The position numbers and the translations under genes were made by a program. Positions 21,894-31,930 of a DNA stretch of 64,000 bases are shown piece by piece. Below the pieces are notes generated by a model. The model saw only the letters and a list, made by a program, of their open reading frames with translations. It ran no database searches and had not been told where the DNA came from. The DNA lies in contig NC_086179.1 of the NCBI RefSeq assembly GCF_023053635.1, forward strand, positions 8,694,001 to 8,758,000. Direction: 5' to 3'. Positions within the stretch are counted from its first letter, which is position 1. Every line of letters starts with the position of its first letter. This stretch comes from Elgaria multicarinata webbii. Its lineage: Eukaryota > Chordata > Lepidosauria > Squamata > Anguidae.

Positions 21894-22592
21894 ATATGAA
21901 AAGGAGGACAGGGCTCCTGTATCTTTAAACTTAGGGTGACCATATGAAAAGGAGGACAGGGCTCCTGTATTTTTGTGAACCGCCCAGAGAGCTTCGGCTA
22001 TTGGGCGGTATAAAAATGTAATAAATAAATAAAAATAAAATGTATCTTTAACACTTGCATAGAAAAGGGAATTTCAGCAGGTATCATTTGTATATATGGA
22101 GAACCTAATGAAATTCTGTCTTCATCACAACAGTTAAAGGTGCAGGAGCTATACTAGAGTGACCAGATACAAAAGAGGGCAGGGCACCTGCAGCTTTAAC
22201 TGTGGTGATGAAGAGGAAATTTCACCAGGTTCCCCATATATACAAATGACACCTGCTGAAACGTCCTTTTCAATACAATTGTTAAAGATACAGGAGCCCT
22301 GTCCTCCTTTTCATATGGTCACCCTAAGAAAAGGAAATTTCAGCAAGTGTCATTTGAATGCATGTACCACCTGGTGAAATTTTCTCTTCATCATAACAAT
22401 TAAAGCTGCAGAAGTCTTGCCCTCTTGACCAGATACAAAAGAGAGGAGGGGACCTGCAGCTTTAACTATTGCAATGAAGAGGGAATTTCACCAGATGCTG
22501 TATGCATACAAATGACACCTGCTGAAAATCCCTTTTCTCTACAACTGTTAAAGATACAGGAGCCCTGTCCTCCTTTTCAAATGGTCACCCTA
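21894..22592. mobile_element. M1 MITE (outer) containing a second M1 copy
   Basis: The outer M1 is made of 21894-21931 plus 22327-22592, about 304 bp, which is the normal length. At position ~38 of the outer copy a second M1 (21932-22326) is inserted with its own TAGGGTGACC and GGTCACCCTA ends. About 7 bp of the outer copy are missing at the junction and no clean inner duplication is visible. Confidence 0.88.
21971..22040 (+). mobile_element. 70-bp L2-type tail inserted in the inner M1
   Basis: The insert runs from gtgaaccgcccagagagctt to an AAATAAATAAAAATAAAA tail and interrupts the inner M1 within CTGTATCTTTAAC. It is flanked by TGTAT at 21966-21970 and 22041-22045. It is the youngest layer of this nest. 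Confidence 0.88.
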
Positions 22593-22675
22593 GGAAGGGG
22601 CCTACAAAGCCATCGAGTGCAAGCCGCTGCTCAATGCAGGAATCCACCCTAAAGCATCCCTGACGATGGTTGTCC

Positions 22676-23292
22676 ATCTGTCTGAACAGCTGTGAAACCT
22701 TTAATTGCTTGTGGACACAACACTTTTTTGATCACCAGTTGGCTGCAGACACTGGAAATACTTTAAAAAACACACCAAAAACCCAATTTTGCCTCTTCTT
22801 AGACTGAGAGGATCTTGCTCTGCTGATCGTATGCATTTTAAACTTCCAGCTTGGCTACTGTACATTATCTATATGGGGCTGCCCTTGAAGATGACTTGGC
22901 AGCTTCAGCATGTGCAAAATGCAACTGCCAGCTTGCTTATGGATATTGAGAGTTGCAAACATATTTAACCAATGTTTGATCATCTTTACTAACTGATAAT
23001 GGTTTGTGACTAATGTTAGTTCTACTTAGAGTAGACCCATTGAAATGAATTGACATCAAGTAGATTAACATTGGATATAACCCACTGTGCTTCTGGGCCC
23101 TAAGGTGCTGGCTTTAACCTTTAAAACCCTTCGTAGCCTGGGACTCATTCTCTTAAGAGACGGCTGCTCCTTGTATGAACCTCCATGCACGCCAATAGAG
23201 TGAATCAAATCAGGATTTGCTTCTCATTCTGTCTATAAGGGAGGCGAGAACCTCAACTGGAAGAAGTAGGGCCTTTATATTGGTGGTCCCAA
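22676..23292. other. Unassigned stretch
   Basis: No gene is recognised. Possible old LINE-like fragments exist (ctggctttaacctttaaaac, gacggctgctccttgtatga near 23106-23180), but they are too decayed to assign. Confidence 0.35.
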
Positions 23293-23501
23293 GGCCCTTT
23301 CTACACCTAAGGGTTATCCCAGGAAAATAGAGGGATCATCCCTGCCTGCTCCTGGGATCCCCTGAGTGTCATTTGGATGCACAGGAACGATCCAGGGATG
23401 AACCTGGGGGAAAAGGCAGATTTATTTATTAATTAATTTATTTATTTTATTACATTTATATACCGCCCCACAGCCGAAGCTCTCTGGTGTAGAAACGGCC
23501 C
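23293..23501. mobile_element. Short MITE (GGCCCTTTCTACACC ends) split by an L2-type tail
   Basis: The ends GGCCCTTTCTACACC and GGTGTAGAAACGGCC are inverted copies. Inside, a minus-strand L2-type tail (23419-23487: TTTATT repeats, ataccgccccacagccgaag) has been inserted. CCCAAGG occurs at both flanks (23288-23294 and 23499-23505). The interior (gggatcatccctgcctgctc, tgggatcccctg) matches parts of the elements at 31048 and 60109. Confidence 0.65.
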
Positions 23502-23530
23502 AAGGCTGTAGAATGATTTCTACGCACATT

Positions 23531-23628
23531 CATAGAATCATAGAATAGTAGAGTTGGAAGGGGCCTACAAGGCCATTGAATCCCAGGGCCGGTGCCAGAC
23601 TATTTTGTGCCCTAGGCAAGGTGAGCTA

Positions 23629-23670
<42 letters not shown>

Positions 23671-24515
23671 ATGCCAACTTTGGTTTTCAAGAACATATAT
23701 TTCCTGGAAAAAAATAAGAAGCACAAAACTTGAAACTGCTAAATTTATTTTAAAGTTCAAGAAATACGTCATGCCAATTATAGCAAACAAATTGGAAAGG
23801 AACGTCTATGGGTCTAAAATGCATTTTTTAATAGGAATATCACCTCCAAATCATCCCCCCCAACTCACATGCACGCACGCACACACACACACACACTCAG
23901 CATCACTCACTCCAAACAAACACACGCATGAACACATGCATTCACTCAAAGACCCCATGCACCCCATTCACCCATACATTCTCTCTCTCTCTCTCTTCCG
24001 GTTGCGTTCCAGAAGCCCGAACATGGAGCTGCCCCACCCCCACCCCGGCGTCCCTGGCTTCACTTCGGCTGGGCGGTTGTGGGGCGCCATCTCACTTGCC
24101 CAGGCCCAGCGGAATCCTCCGGCCGGGCCGGCTGACAGCCAACGCGCGTGAGTGCTGCGCTGTGCCTGGCGCACCTCTTAGCTTGGCGCTCTAGGCGGCT
24201 GCCTGAGTGGCCTCTATGGTAGCACTGGCCCCTGCGTAATACAGGAATCTACCCTAAAGCATACCTGACAGCTGCCTCTTGAAGGCCTCTAGTGTGGGAG
24301 AGCCCACAACCTCCCTAGGTAACTGATGCCATTGTCGTACTGCTCTAACAGTCAGGAAGTTTTTCCTGATGTCCAGCTGGAATCTGGCTTCCTTTATCTT
24401 GAGCCCGTTATTCCGTGTCCTGCACTGTGGGATGATCGAGAAGAGATCCTGGCCCTCCTCTGTGGGACAACCTTTTAAGTATCTGAAGAGTGCTATCATG
24501 TCTCCCCTCAATCAT
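23531..24515 (-). mobile_element. CR1 fragment split by the CAGGGCCGG hAT-like element
   Basis: The CR1 tail at 23531-23583 continues at 24235-24515. On minus the latter reads [80 protein letters not shown], the CR1 ORF2 C terminus. The intervening 651 bp is a DNA element. Confidence 0.88.
23584..24234. mobile_element. Second copy of the hAT-like element of 14176
   Basis: The ends are CAGGGCCGGTGCCAGAC and GGTAGCACTGGCCCCTG. It shares the interior of 14176-14733, including aatgccaactttg, aatttattttaaag, and the CpG-rich right part with gggcgccatctc. It differs by longer (CA)n tracts (about 23634-23666 and 23871-23896) and a (TC)n tract. The 191-codon open frame in it comes from these repeats and is not a gene. 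Confidence 0.85.
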
Positions 24516-24948
24516 GCGTGCATGGGCCCCCTTTATTCACTCCCTCCCTCCCTCCCTAAGTTATAAGTTGCATCTTTTTGGAAGGACTTCAGCAATGTTT
24601 ATATTGTCCCTGGAACTGTGTGTATAGCTTTATGCTTCTCAGTGAGCAGGTGAAGCTTTTCTCATCTCTTGCCCCCATGCTGGCCAAAGCTTTAGCTGCG
24701 TAGTTTCTGAGTGCCAGGTTGCAATTGAGGGTATAGGAGCAGGGACAGAAAACCAGCGTGGCATCCCTTAGTTGAAATACTCAGGGTCGCAGCCACGTTG
24801 GTGGGGAGTGGAAGTCTGCAAAGAGGCAGCACAGGAACGCTCCCACCCCAATTAACAAGGAGCTATGCCCTAAAATGTGTGTTTTCGGTTTTTACTCATT
24901 TATTTTTCAACCAATGGGATTTAAAAATAAATAAATATTTTGACAGTC
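24516..24948. other. Unassigned stretch
   Basis: No gene is seen; nothing I can name. Confidence 0.35.
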
Positions 24949-25112
24949 AGTAGAGGTTGTGGGCTCTCCCACACTAGAAGCATTCAAGAGGCAGCTGGAC
25001 AACCATCTGTCGGGGATGCCTTAGGGTGGACTCCTGCACTGAGCAGGGGGTTGGACTTGATGGCCTTGTAGGCCCCTTCCAACTCTGCTATTCTATGATT
25101 CTATGATTCTAG
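24949..25112 (+). mobile_element. CR1 LINE 3' end
   Basis: The frame fragment EVVGSPTLEAFKRQLDNHLSGM-like (gttgtgggctctcccacact...) is followed by ggttggacttgatggcct and tattctatgattctatga. It is truncated to about 164 bp. Confidence 0.88.
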
Positions 25113-25220
25113 AGCAGGATGCAACTTTGAGACAGATGTTGACCTCCCAATGGGAGAAGCTGTTTTCTTTGGAAGCTGAAAAGCTGTACACGAGAAAATC
25201 TTCAGATCAAAGGAGATCCC

Positions 25221-25222
<2 letters not shown>

Positions 25223-25269
<47 letters not shown>
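25223..25269. repeat. (AT)n microsatellite
   Basis: About 47 bp of nearly pure AT dinucleotide repeat lies between two unassigned stretches (25113-25222 and 25270-25440). Confidence 0.95.
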
Positions 25270-25272
<3 letters not shown>

Positions 25273-25440
25273 CCCCATTACTGTAACAGTTACTAATCTC
25301 ATGTGATGATTCCCCCCAAGGCCTCTGCTGCCTGGAATTGTGCATGTTTTTTTTTCCAATCTACGTGAACCAGCAGTGAAATTACGTTCCAGCAGGCCCC
25401 TTCAGCCTGATGACAGGGTAGAGCTAATGTTCTCACCCAT

Positions 25441-25880
25441 TCATAGAATCATACAATCATAGAACAGTAGAGTTGGAAGGGGCATATAAGGCCATCGAGT
25501 CCAACCCCCTGCTCAATGCAGGAATCCACCCTAAAGCATCCCTGACAGATGGTTGCCCAGCTGCCTCTTGAAGGCCTCTAGTGTGGGAGAGCCCACAACC
25601 TCACCAGGCAACTGGTTCCATTGTCGTACTGCTCTAACAGTCAGGAAGTTTTTCCTGCAGTCCAGCCGGAATGTGGCTTCCTTTAACTTGAGCCCGTTAT
25701 TCCGTGTCCTGCACTCTGGGAGGATCGAACAGAGATCCTGGCCCTCCTCTGTGTGACAACCTTTTAAGTATTTGAAGAATGCTATCATGTCTCCCCTCAA
25801 TCTTCTCTTCTCCAGGCTAAACATGCCCAGTTCTTTCGGTCTCTCTTCATAGGGCTTTGTTTCCAGACCCCTGATCATCC
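25441..25880 (-). mobile_element. CR1 LINE 3' half-kilobase
   Basis: The minus frame reads [40 protein letters not shown] ... [37 protein letters not shown], continuing into the 3' tail at the left (catagaatcatacaatcata). It is open over this range and abuts an M1 half-element at its 5' side. Confidence 0.9.
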
Positions 25881-26002
25881 TGGTTGAAAAAGGAATTTCA
25901 CCAAATGCTACATGCATACCAATGACACCTGCTGAAATTCCCTTTTCTATACAACTGTTAAATATATAGGAGCCCTGTCCTCCTTTCCATATGGTCACCC
26001 TA
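25881..26002. mobile_element. M1 MITE, right part only
   Basis: Only the right ~120 bp of M1 is left (ggaatttcaccaaatgctac ... CCATATGGTCACCCTA). Its left part is replaced by the CR1 5' end at 25880. Confidence 0.85.
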
Positions 26003-26736
26003 ACCAACATGTCTTTTGTAGATTCCAGTAAGGGAGGATAGAAAATATTTAGAGTAGTTTGATGACGGTGTACTTGCTCTGAATGCAGAAAGTCCAAGGT
26101 CCAATCCTTGGCATCTTCAATTAAGAAAATGAGGTTGCATATTCCTGTTCAAGTCCAACGCCCCCCTCCCCCCATTCAGTTTCCGGCCATAAGCCTGGAT
26201 ATAGCAGAGTTAATTTGTATTTTCCTATCTTCCCTGAAACTGGCTGAAATGAAATCACAGCCTGGCTTTCCAGAGGCAGTCAGGAAATAAATTCTGTGTG
26301 TGTGTGTGTGTGTGTGTGTGCGCGTGCGTGTGTGAGAGAGAGATGTGTGGTGGGTGTTGGAACACAGCCACTCTACTTCCTTGGAAAAAATAATTTAAAA
26401 ACCCCGCTCAATTCCCGTAGCAGCCTTCAGCTGTGTCCTCATTTCACTCCAGAGCCCTGAATTCTGCAAATAATCGTCAATTTCAGAGGCTGGCTAGCGG
26501 GCTACTGATCAGTTGAGCAAAATGCCAATGGCCTTCAGCTTTTGCTGATGGAATGGGACTCTTTTGGCCCTTAAAAATAAAGCTGTTCCACGCTATTAAC
26601 AGCATCAGATAATAAACTTGAAATTGAGGCCGGCTCTTGCTGCCAGACACATGTCACGAGGTTTTGTGGATTCTCAGCCTGCCGTATAATGGCGGACAAT
26701 AATTGTACACTGCACCTGAGGGCACCAGGTTGTATT
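26003..26736. other. Unassigned stretch with (TG)n
   Basis: A (TG)n/(CG) tract of about 45 bp lies at 26295-26340. Otherwise no gene or named repeat is seen; a 60-codon frame at 26108-26290 has no recognisable motif. Confidence 0.4.
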
Positions 26737-27156
26737 ATTATTATCATCATCATCATCATCATCATCATCATAGAACAGCAGAGTTGGAAGGGGCCTACAA
26801 GGCCATCGAGTCCAACCCCCTGCTCAATGCAGGAATTCACCCTAAAGCATCCCTGACAGATGGTTGTCCAGCTGCCTCTTGAAGGCCTCTAGTGTGGGAG
26901 AGCCCACAACCTCCCTAGGTAACTGGTTCCATTGTCATACTGCTCTAACAGTCAGGACGTTTTTCCTGCTGTCCAGCTGGAATCTGTCTTCCTTTAACTT
27001 GAGCCCGTTATTCCGTGCCCTGCACTCTGGGAGGATTGAGAAGAGATCCTGGCCCTCCTCTGTGTGACAACGTTTTAAGTATTTGAAGAGTGCTATCATG
27101 TCTCCCCTCAATCTTCTCTTCTCCAGGCTAAACATGCCCAGTTCTTTCAGTCTCTT
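26737..27156 (-). mobile_element. CR1 LINE 3' part with (ATC)n at its tail
   Basis: The minus frame reads [66 protein letters not shown]. The usual ATTCTATG tail is replaced by an (ATC/GAT) microsatellite at 26737-26770. The 5' side runs straight into the foldback element at 27163. Confidence 0.88.
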
Positions 27157-27162
27157 TCAGTA

Positions 27163-27855
27163 TTTTTGATGCCAGTTACACAATCTGCGCTCTGCACCTA
27201 CAGCTATTTTCTGGTTAGGGTCACCTGATCAAAAATGGATGGCGGCAGCCTAGGAGACGATAATAATACTATTATTATTAATAATAATAATACTGAAATC
27301 TTTCAGTATTATTATTCTGCCCCATAGCCAAAGCTCTCTGGGCAGTTTATATAAGATTAAAACAATTAAAAACAATATACAGAATTTAAAACCACAAAAA
27401 CATACAGCATACTCAGAAACATATGTCTAAAAGCAATTGTAAAGAACTATAAAATTATAGACAACTATAAAAACAGATCCAGGATCAAAGGTTAGTTAAG
27501 GGGGTCTGCATGGTGCACACAAATCTGCCCTCTAACACCTTGCCGGTGCCCTACTGCAGCACCTGCCGCCTGAGAGCAAGGCAGCCCCCTCACTCTGCCC
27601 AAGGGAAGGACCGGCCCTGTGCCTGCTATTTGCTTGCACTTTCGCACCACTCGTATATTTGTAAATAAAGCAAATATTACAGGGACACCATGACCATCCA
27701 TGGCTTTATCTCGCCCCGAAGGAAAACCAGTCTTGTGCCGCATGCAACAATGTTATCGTCTCCTCGGCTGCCACCATCCATTTTTGATCAGGTGACCCTA
27801 ACCAGAAAATAGCTGCAGGTGCGGAGCGCAGATTGTATAACTGGCATCAAAAAAC
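27163..27855. mobile_element. Foldback element with ~100-bp inverted ends
   Basis: The left arm (27163-27262) starts TTTTTGATGCCAGTTACAC and runs through tttctggttagggtcacctg and gatggcggcagcctaggaga. The right arm (27754-27855) is its inverted copy, ending GTATAACTGGCATCAAAAA. Between them are an L2-type 3' fragment (27310-27500, minus) with ATT repeats at its tail and a piece ending gaccggccctg. No transposase is seen. Target duplications were not found, so the outer limits are uncertain. Confidence 0.65.
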
Positions 27856-28669
27856 GATGAGTAATTTTCCTCTGTTCCAAGAAACGATTGCGATCAAATA
27901 TGCGGGGCAAGTATTCACTCGGGCACGAAAACAAATGAAAACATCTCGTCTTTCCAGTTATTGTACGATCTCCCAAGTATTGCCTTTCGTTGGAATGTTT
28001 TGTGGTGGACGGAAGTCTGGTATTGATGTTGTAGCGTCTAACTTATTTTTCTCGCTCCGTTTAAAGCTCTGCTTTGGAACCGCTGGGCACGTTTCCCCCC
28101 ACCCCAGACCCCCTCGGTGGCTGCAGGCAGGCGGGCTGGGGAATGAACAGCTTCTGGTTAGATCGTGCTAACTATAGGGTCACGCTGCCCCACCCCCCCA
28201 TGTCAGATCCCATTGCGATGTGGACTTTTGATGGCTTTCAACTGAGCCTACCTTGGCAATTCCCTGCACATATTTTCTTAGTAAGAAAACCGTCGGCTTC
28301 GCGGCATCAAACCGTTCTGCCCGGCGGCGCTCGAAATATGTTGGTTTTGCAAATTTCTGAAATCCCACCGGGCGTTCATTTCCAGGGCATCGGCTAAGTG
28401 CCACAATAGGCAAGGGAGGAAAAAAAAAAGAGAGAGCTGCTCTGTTCGTCGTTTTAATAGTGTCATTTGATGCTGGCATCCAGGATCAAAACACGGTCAT
28501 CTGAGGATAAAGGATGCTGAGAAGCTCAGAATGGGCCCCCGGAAGAGACTCTCTCTGCAGCCAGTTACGCTCCGGAGGTGGGGTGGGGTGGGGGAAAGGG
28601 AGCCTTATGTAACGGAGAGGACTTATGATTGCTTGCATAACTCTTTGCATATAGAAAAGCAGTGGAGGC
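27856..28669. other. Unassigned, relatively GC- and CpG-rich stretch
   Basis: The stretch contains cggcttcgcggcatcaaacc and ctgcccggcggcgctcg near 28290-28335. It has several short frames (28074-28397 plus, 28180-28479 minus) without a recognisable domain or clear splice sites. It could be single-copy host DNA or the inside of an uncatalogued repeat. Confidence 0.35.
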
Positions 28670-28827
28670 TGGTGACTCTGATGTCAGCGGGGTGATGAAT
28701 CTGCTCCGGGTTTCAGTCAGAACTGTAAAGGAGCATCTTGGGTGGCTCTTTTAGAGTTCCGACTGGTTACACTGAAACTTGGAGTGGATTTACTGCCCCA
28801 GTGACATCAGAGTGACAGCCTCCACTG
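28670..28827. mobile_element. M2 MITE (CAGTGGAGG ends)
   Basis: This 158-bp palindromic element runs from CAGTGGAGGCTGGTGACTC to GAGTGACAGCCTCCACTG. The flanks TAGAAAAG and TAGAAATT match at 6 of 8 positions, as expected for an old hAT duplication. Confidence 0.85.
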
Positions 28828-28883
28828 TAGAAATTATTGTCTTTTGATGAGTTGGTTTTCTGTACATGCAGAAGTCAGTTTCT

Positions 28884-28891
28884 TCTATCTA

Positions 28892-28942
<51 letters not shown>
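28884..28942. repeat. (CTGT)n / (CTAT)n microsatellite
   Basis: Tetranucleotide repeat of about 59 bp: CTAT units at both edges and CTGT units in the middle. Confidence 0.95.
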
Positions 28943-29099
28943 GTGATGCATTTAAAGAAAATGCAACCATACCAATAACGACAACAACAACACCCATAGC
29001 AGTAGAATTCAGTGGTACACTCCAAGGAGGACTGTACCATGTGACTTCTTCACACAGTATACAATAGGTTTATGGAATTTGCCCCCAAGATGTGACAAT

Positions 29100-29738
29100 G
29101 GCAGCTTCATCTCCCGGGCTGGCACAAGATCTCCGGCCACCTGAGGTGGGAGGCTGTGTTGCCCTCCTCCTTCTCTCTGCCCTCCCAGGCCACCACCTGT
29201 CTCCCCCTCAATTCCTTACTCAAAGTGTCCTTCCTCAGAGTAAGGCATTGGCATGGAGATGGCCCTGGAGATGGCCCTCTTGCTCTGAGGAAAAAACCCT
29301 CAGGGCGAGGCATTTGGGCCGCAACAGGGGAGCAGCTTTTGAGGCTTCCTAGAGAGTCCTTCCACCTGATATGTTGCTCTAAGGAGTCCTCAGACCATTG
29401 GGCAGGTGGTGCTCTGAAGAGCACCAGTTTTACTGCCACAGAAGAGCAGCTGACATGGCTCTCTGAAGCACCAGGCAGGCCAATGCCACGCTCTGAGGAT
29501 TCCTCAGAGGGAGACGTTGATCAACCACTTCTGAGACATGCACCAGCTGCTCTCCTCAGGAGTCCTCAGAGCAAGGCACAGGGTGGGCTCTGGTGGCATT
29601 CCTGTTGTGGCATTTGCAGCAGTAAAAGAGTGGCCAGTGGAGCTTTCTAAAGCAGCTACCCACTCTAGTGGAAATGCCCTCCCGGATCTGCCACTTGAGA
29701 TGGGGCATTCACCCTGCCTCGAGAGAGGGCCGGCCCTG
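29100..29738. repeat. Possible DNA element with repeated CTCTGAGGA-type motifs
   Basis: The stretch is built of repeated short palindromic motifs such as ctctgaggattcctcagag and gagtcctcagagcaaggca. It ends GGGCCGGCCCTG, like other CAGGGCCGG elements, and begins near CCCGGGCTGGCAC. Several overlapping open frames exist because of this composition; none shows a domain. Its nature is uncertain. Confidence 0.4.
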
Positions 29739-30204
29739 TTCATCTCCATCTCACTGTCAACTAACCCAGTAGTTTTAAAACGTAACAGGGCCGCTCTCCA
29801 TCTTCAATCGCAACAGGTGAAAATATCAGGACACCTTGAAATTATTTTCTGCCTGGCTCCTTTTCTCTCTACGGGATGACCAGATGCAAAGGGCTCCTGT
29901 AGCTTTTAGAATTAGGTGTGTATTTCTTTTTAAAAAATAGTGCTTAAAGTGTTTATATTATTGGTAATGTTTATAGGGTTTGATAATGTCACAACAAAGT
30001 TAAGCCATTGCTCTGCTGATTTATTTATTTTTACCTAGAATGAATGACAACAAAATGGAAACTGAAAAAGAAACATCCTTGAAAGCTAACTGATGGAAGT
30101 TCAGGTTTAGAACTAAAATTGAACTTCCATAAATTAGTTTTAAGGAAAGTCTGTCTGGCAAGCAAATGGTCCCAGTCATTAGAAAAAGGATGAGAAGCAA
30201 CAGT
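29739..30204. other. Unassigned stretch
   Basis: No gene or named repeat is recognised. Confidence 0.35.
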
Positions 30205-30212
30205 AACTGGTT

Positions 30213-30807
30213 TAGGGTGACCATATGGAAAGGAGGACTGGGCTCCTGTATCTTTAACAGTTGCACAGAAAAGGGAATTTCAGCAACTGTTATTTGTATG
30301 CATGCAGCACCTGGTAAAATTCCTTCTCCATCACAACAGTTAAAGCTGCAAGAGCCTGCCCTCTTTTGTATCTGGTCATGCCAGGCAAGAGTCCTGCAGC
30401 TTTAACTGTTGTGATGAAGAGGGAATTTCACCAGGTGCTGCATGCATACAAATGACACCTGCTGAAATTCCCTTTTCCCTATAACTGTTAAAGATACAGG
30501 AGCTCTGTCCTTCTTTCATATGGGCACCCTAATCTCAACAGGTATCATTTGTATGCATGCAGCACCTGGTGAAATCCCCTCTTCATCACAACAGTTAAAG
30601 CTGCAGGAGTCCTGCCCTCTTTTGTATCAAGTCACTGTAGTATAGAGATACAAAAGAGAGCAGGGCTCCTGCAGCTTTAACTGTTGTGATGAAGAGGGGA
30701 TTTCACCAAGTGCTGCATGCATACAAATGACATCTGCTGAAATTCCCTTTTCAGTACAACTGTTAAAGATACAGGAGCCCTGTCCTCCTTTCCATATGGT
30801 CACCCTA
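30213..30807. mobile_element. Two M1 elements within one target duplication
   Basis: A complete M1 (30213-30531) is followed directly by a second M1 lacking its left ~65 bp (30532-30807). The pair is flanked by AACTGGTT (30205-30212) and AACTGGTA (30808-30815), a 7/8 match. The two units therefore share one duplication, as in a compound insertion or an insertion into an M1 end. Confidence 0.88.
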
Positions 30808-31047
30808 AACTGGTAATATAGTGAAGAGATAGAATCACTGAGGGATGCCCCCTCTCAGTCCGTGTTGCTCAAGGGGCCCTCTAAAATCTGGAGGTGGCCC
30901 TGACAGCGGTGCATGTATTATATCACTGCTAAAACTGGGGTGCAAACCAAAGAATGTATTCTCCCAGAATCCTCTGCACTGCATGCAGTTCTGACACTTT
31001 ATCCCTGGACGTGGGCCTAATCCGGCGTTTGCATGCTGAAAATGTAG

Positions 31048-31187
31048 GCCATAGCTAGACCTAAGGTTTATCCCTGGATCGTCCAGGGGTCAAACCTGTT
31101 CATCTAGGTGACACACAGGGGATCCAGTGCTCAGGCAGGGGCGAACCCTGGATGATCCCAGGAGAAACCTTAAGTCTAGCTGTGGCC
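31048..31187. mobile_element. M4 MITE (GGCCATAGCTAGACC ends)
   Basis: This 140-bp element has inverted ends GGCCATAGCTAGACCTAAGG and CCTTAAGTCTAGCTGTGGCC. The interior ggatcgtccagggg / cacaggggatcc resembles 23293-23501 and the right part of 60109-60593. Confidence 0.75.
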
Positions 31188-31656
31188 ATAGTCAGCGCTG
31201 TTGTTGGTGTTTGGGATTTTTTTGGCCTGTTTCCTGTAATTTAGGCTAAGTGTTTAATGACAGATCATCTACTGTAATCTAGTTGAGTCTCTTTGATGTT
31301 CATGTGGAAGCAATCAGCAGACACTGGCAGAGGCGGGAGATAGAAAAGGGGCACTTCTGCCAATGTTTGCTTAAACGGGCACATTTAATTTGAGGTGTGA
31401 GTCAAGCTTCTGGCAGTATTCACAGCTGACCGTGTTGGCACACTCCTTTGCTTAAAAAGTTGTCACACTTGCATGTTGGAGCGGATGCCTTCTTAAGCGT
31501 ACATGTTTGGACTCACATCTTTGCATAGATATTGGAGTATCTATGCAAAGTATAACAATCAGGAACAAATCGTCTATGTTACAATAATAAACAACAGTAT
31601 TTACTTACAACGATTTGTAAGTATTAGATGATTTGTTCCTGATTGTTATACTTTGC
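31188..31656. other. Unassigned stretch with a local inverted repeat
   Basis: At 31546-31585 (caaagtataacaatcaggaa ... caaatcg) and 31608-31660 (cgatttg ... gttcctgattgttatacttt) there are inverted copies about 50 bp apart: a hairpin of ~35 bp arms just left of an L2-type tail. Origin unknown. Confidence 0.5.
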
Positions 31657-31760
31657 ATATTTATTTATTTATTTATTTATTTATTTATTACACTTCTATA
31701 CCGCCCAATAGCCGGAGCTCTCTGGGCGGTTCACAAAAATTAAAAACATTCAAATCCAAT
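31657..31760 (-). mobile_element. L2-type LINE 3' tail
   Basis: A (TTTA)n tail at 31659-31690 is followed by ataccgcccaatagccggag and ttcacaaaaattaaaa. Only about 100 bp is present. Confidence 0.88.
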
Positions 31761-31930
31761 TGGCGAAATGATGATGTATTACATCTTTTTTGTTTGCAAT
31801 TTGTATGTCTTGTTATACATATTGTTTTAAAGTTTTTCTAACTAGATATTATAATTTTTTAAGGTACAGATACTTGGAAAATGCCTCTAATTGTAAATAT
31901 TATGATACAAAGGATTTCTTTGTTTTTTAG

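Larger units (their letters stand above)
21853..22675 (-). mobile_element. CR1 3' tail split by nested M1 elements
   Basis: The CR1 pieces at 21853-21893 (gaatcatagaatagcagag) and 22593-22675 (cctacaaagccatcgagtgc, aatgcaggaatccaccc) are one minus-strand CR1 tail. The 699-bp insert between them is bounded by the perfect 8-bp duplication GGAAGGGG (21886-21893 and 22593-22600). Confidence 0.92.

Noticed and set aside
23576-24151. 191-codon frame rich in threonine and histidine
   Set aside because: It lies inside a hAT-like element and is kept open by (CA)n tracts; the sister copy at 14176 does not keep it.
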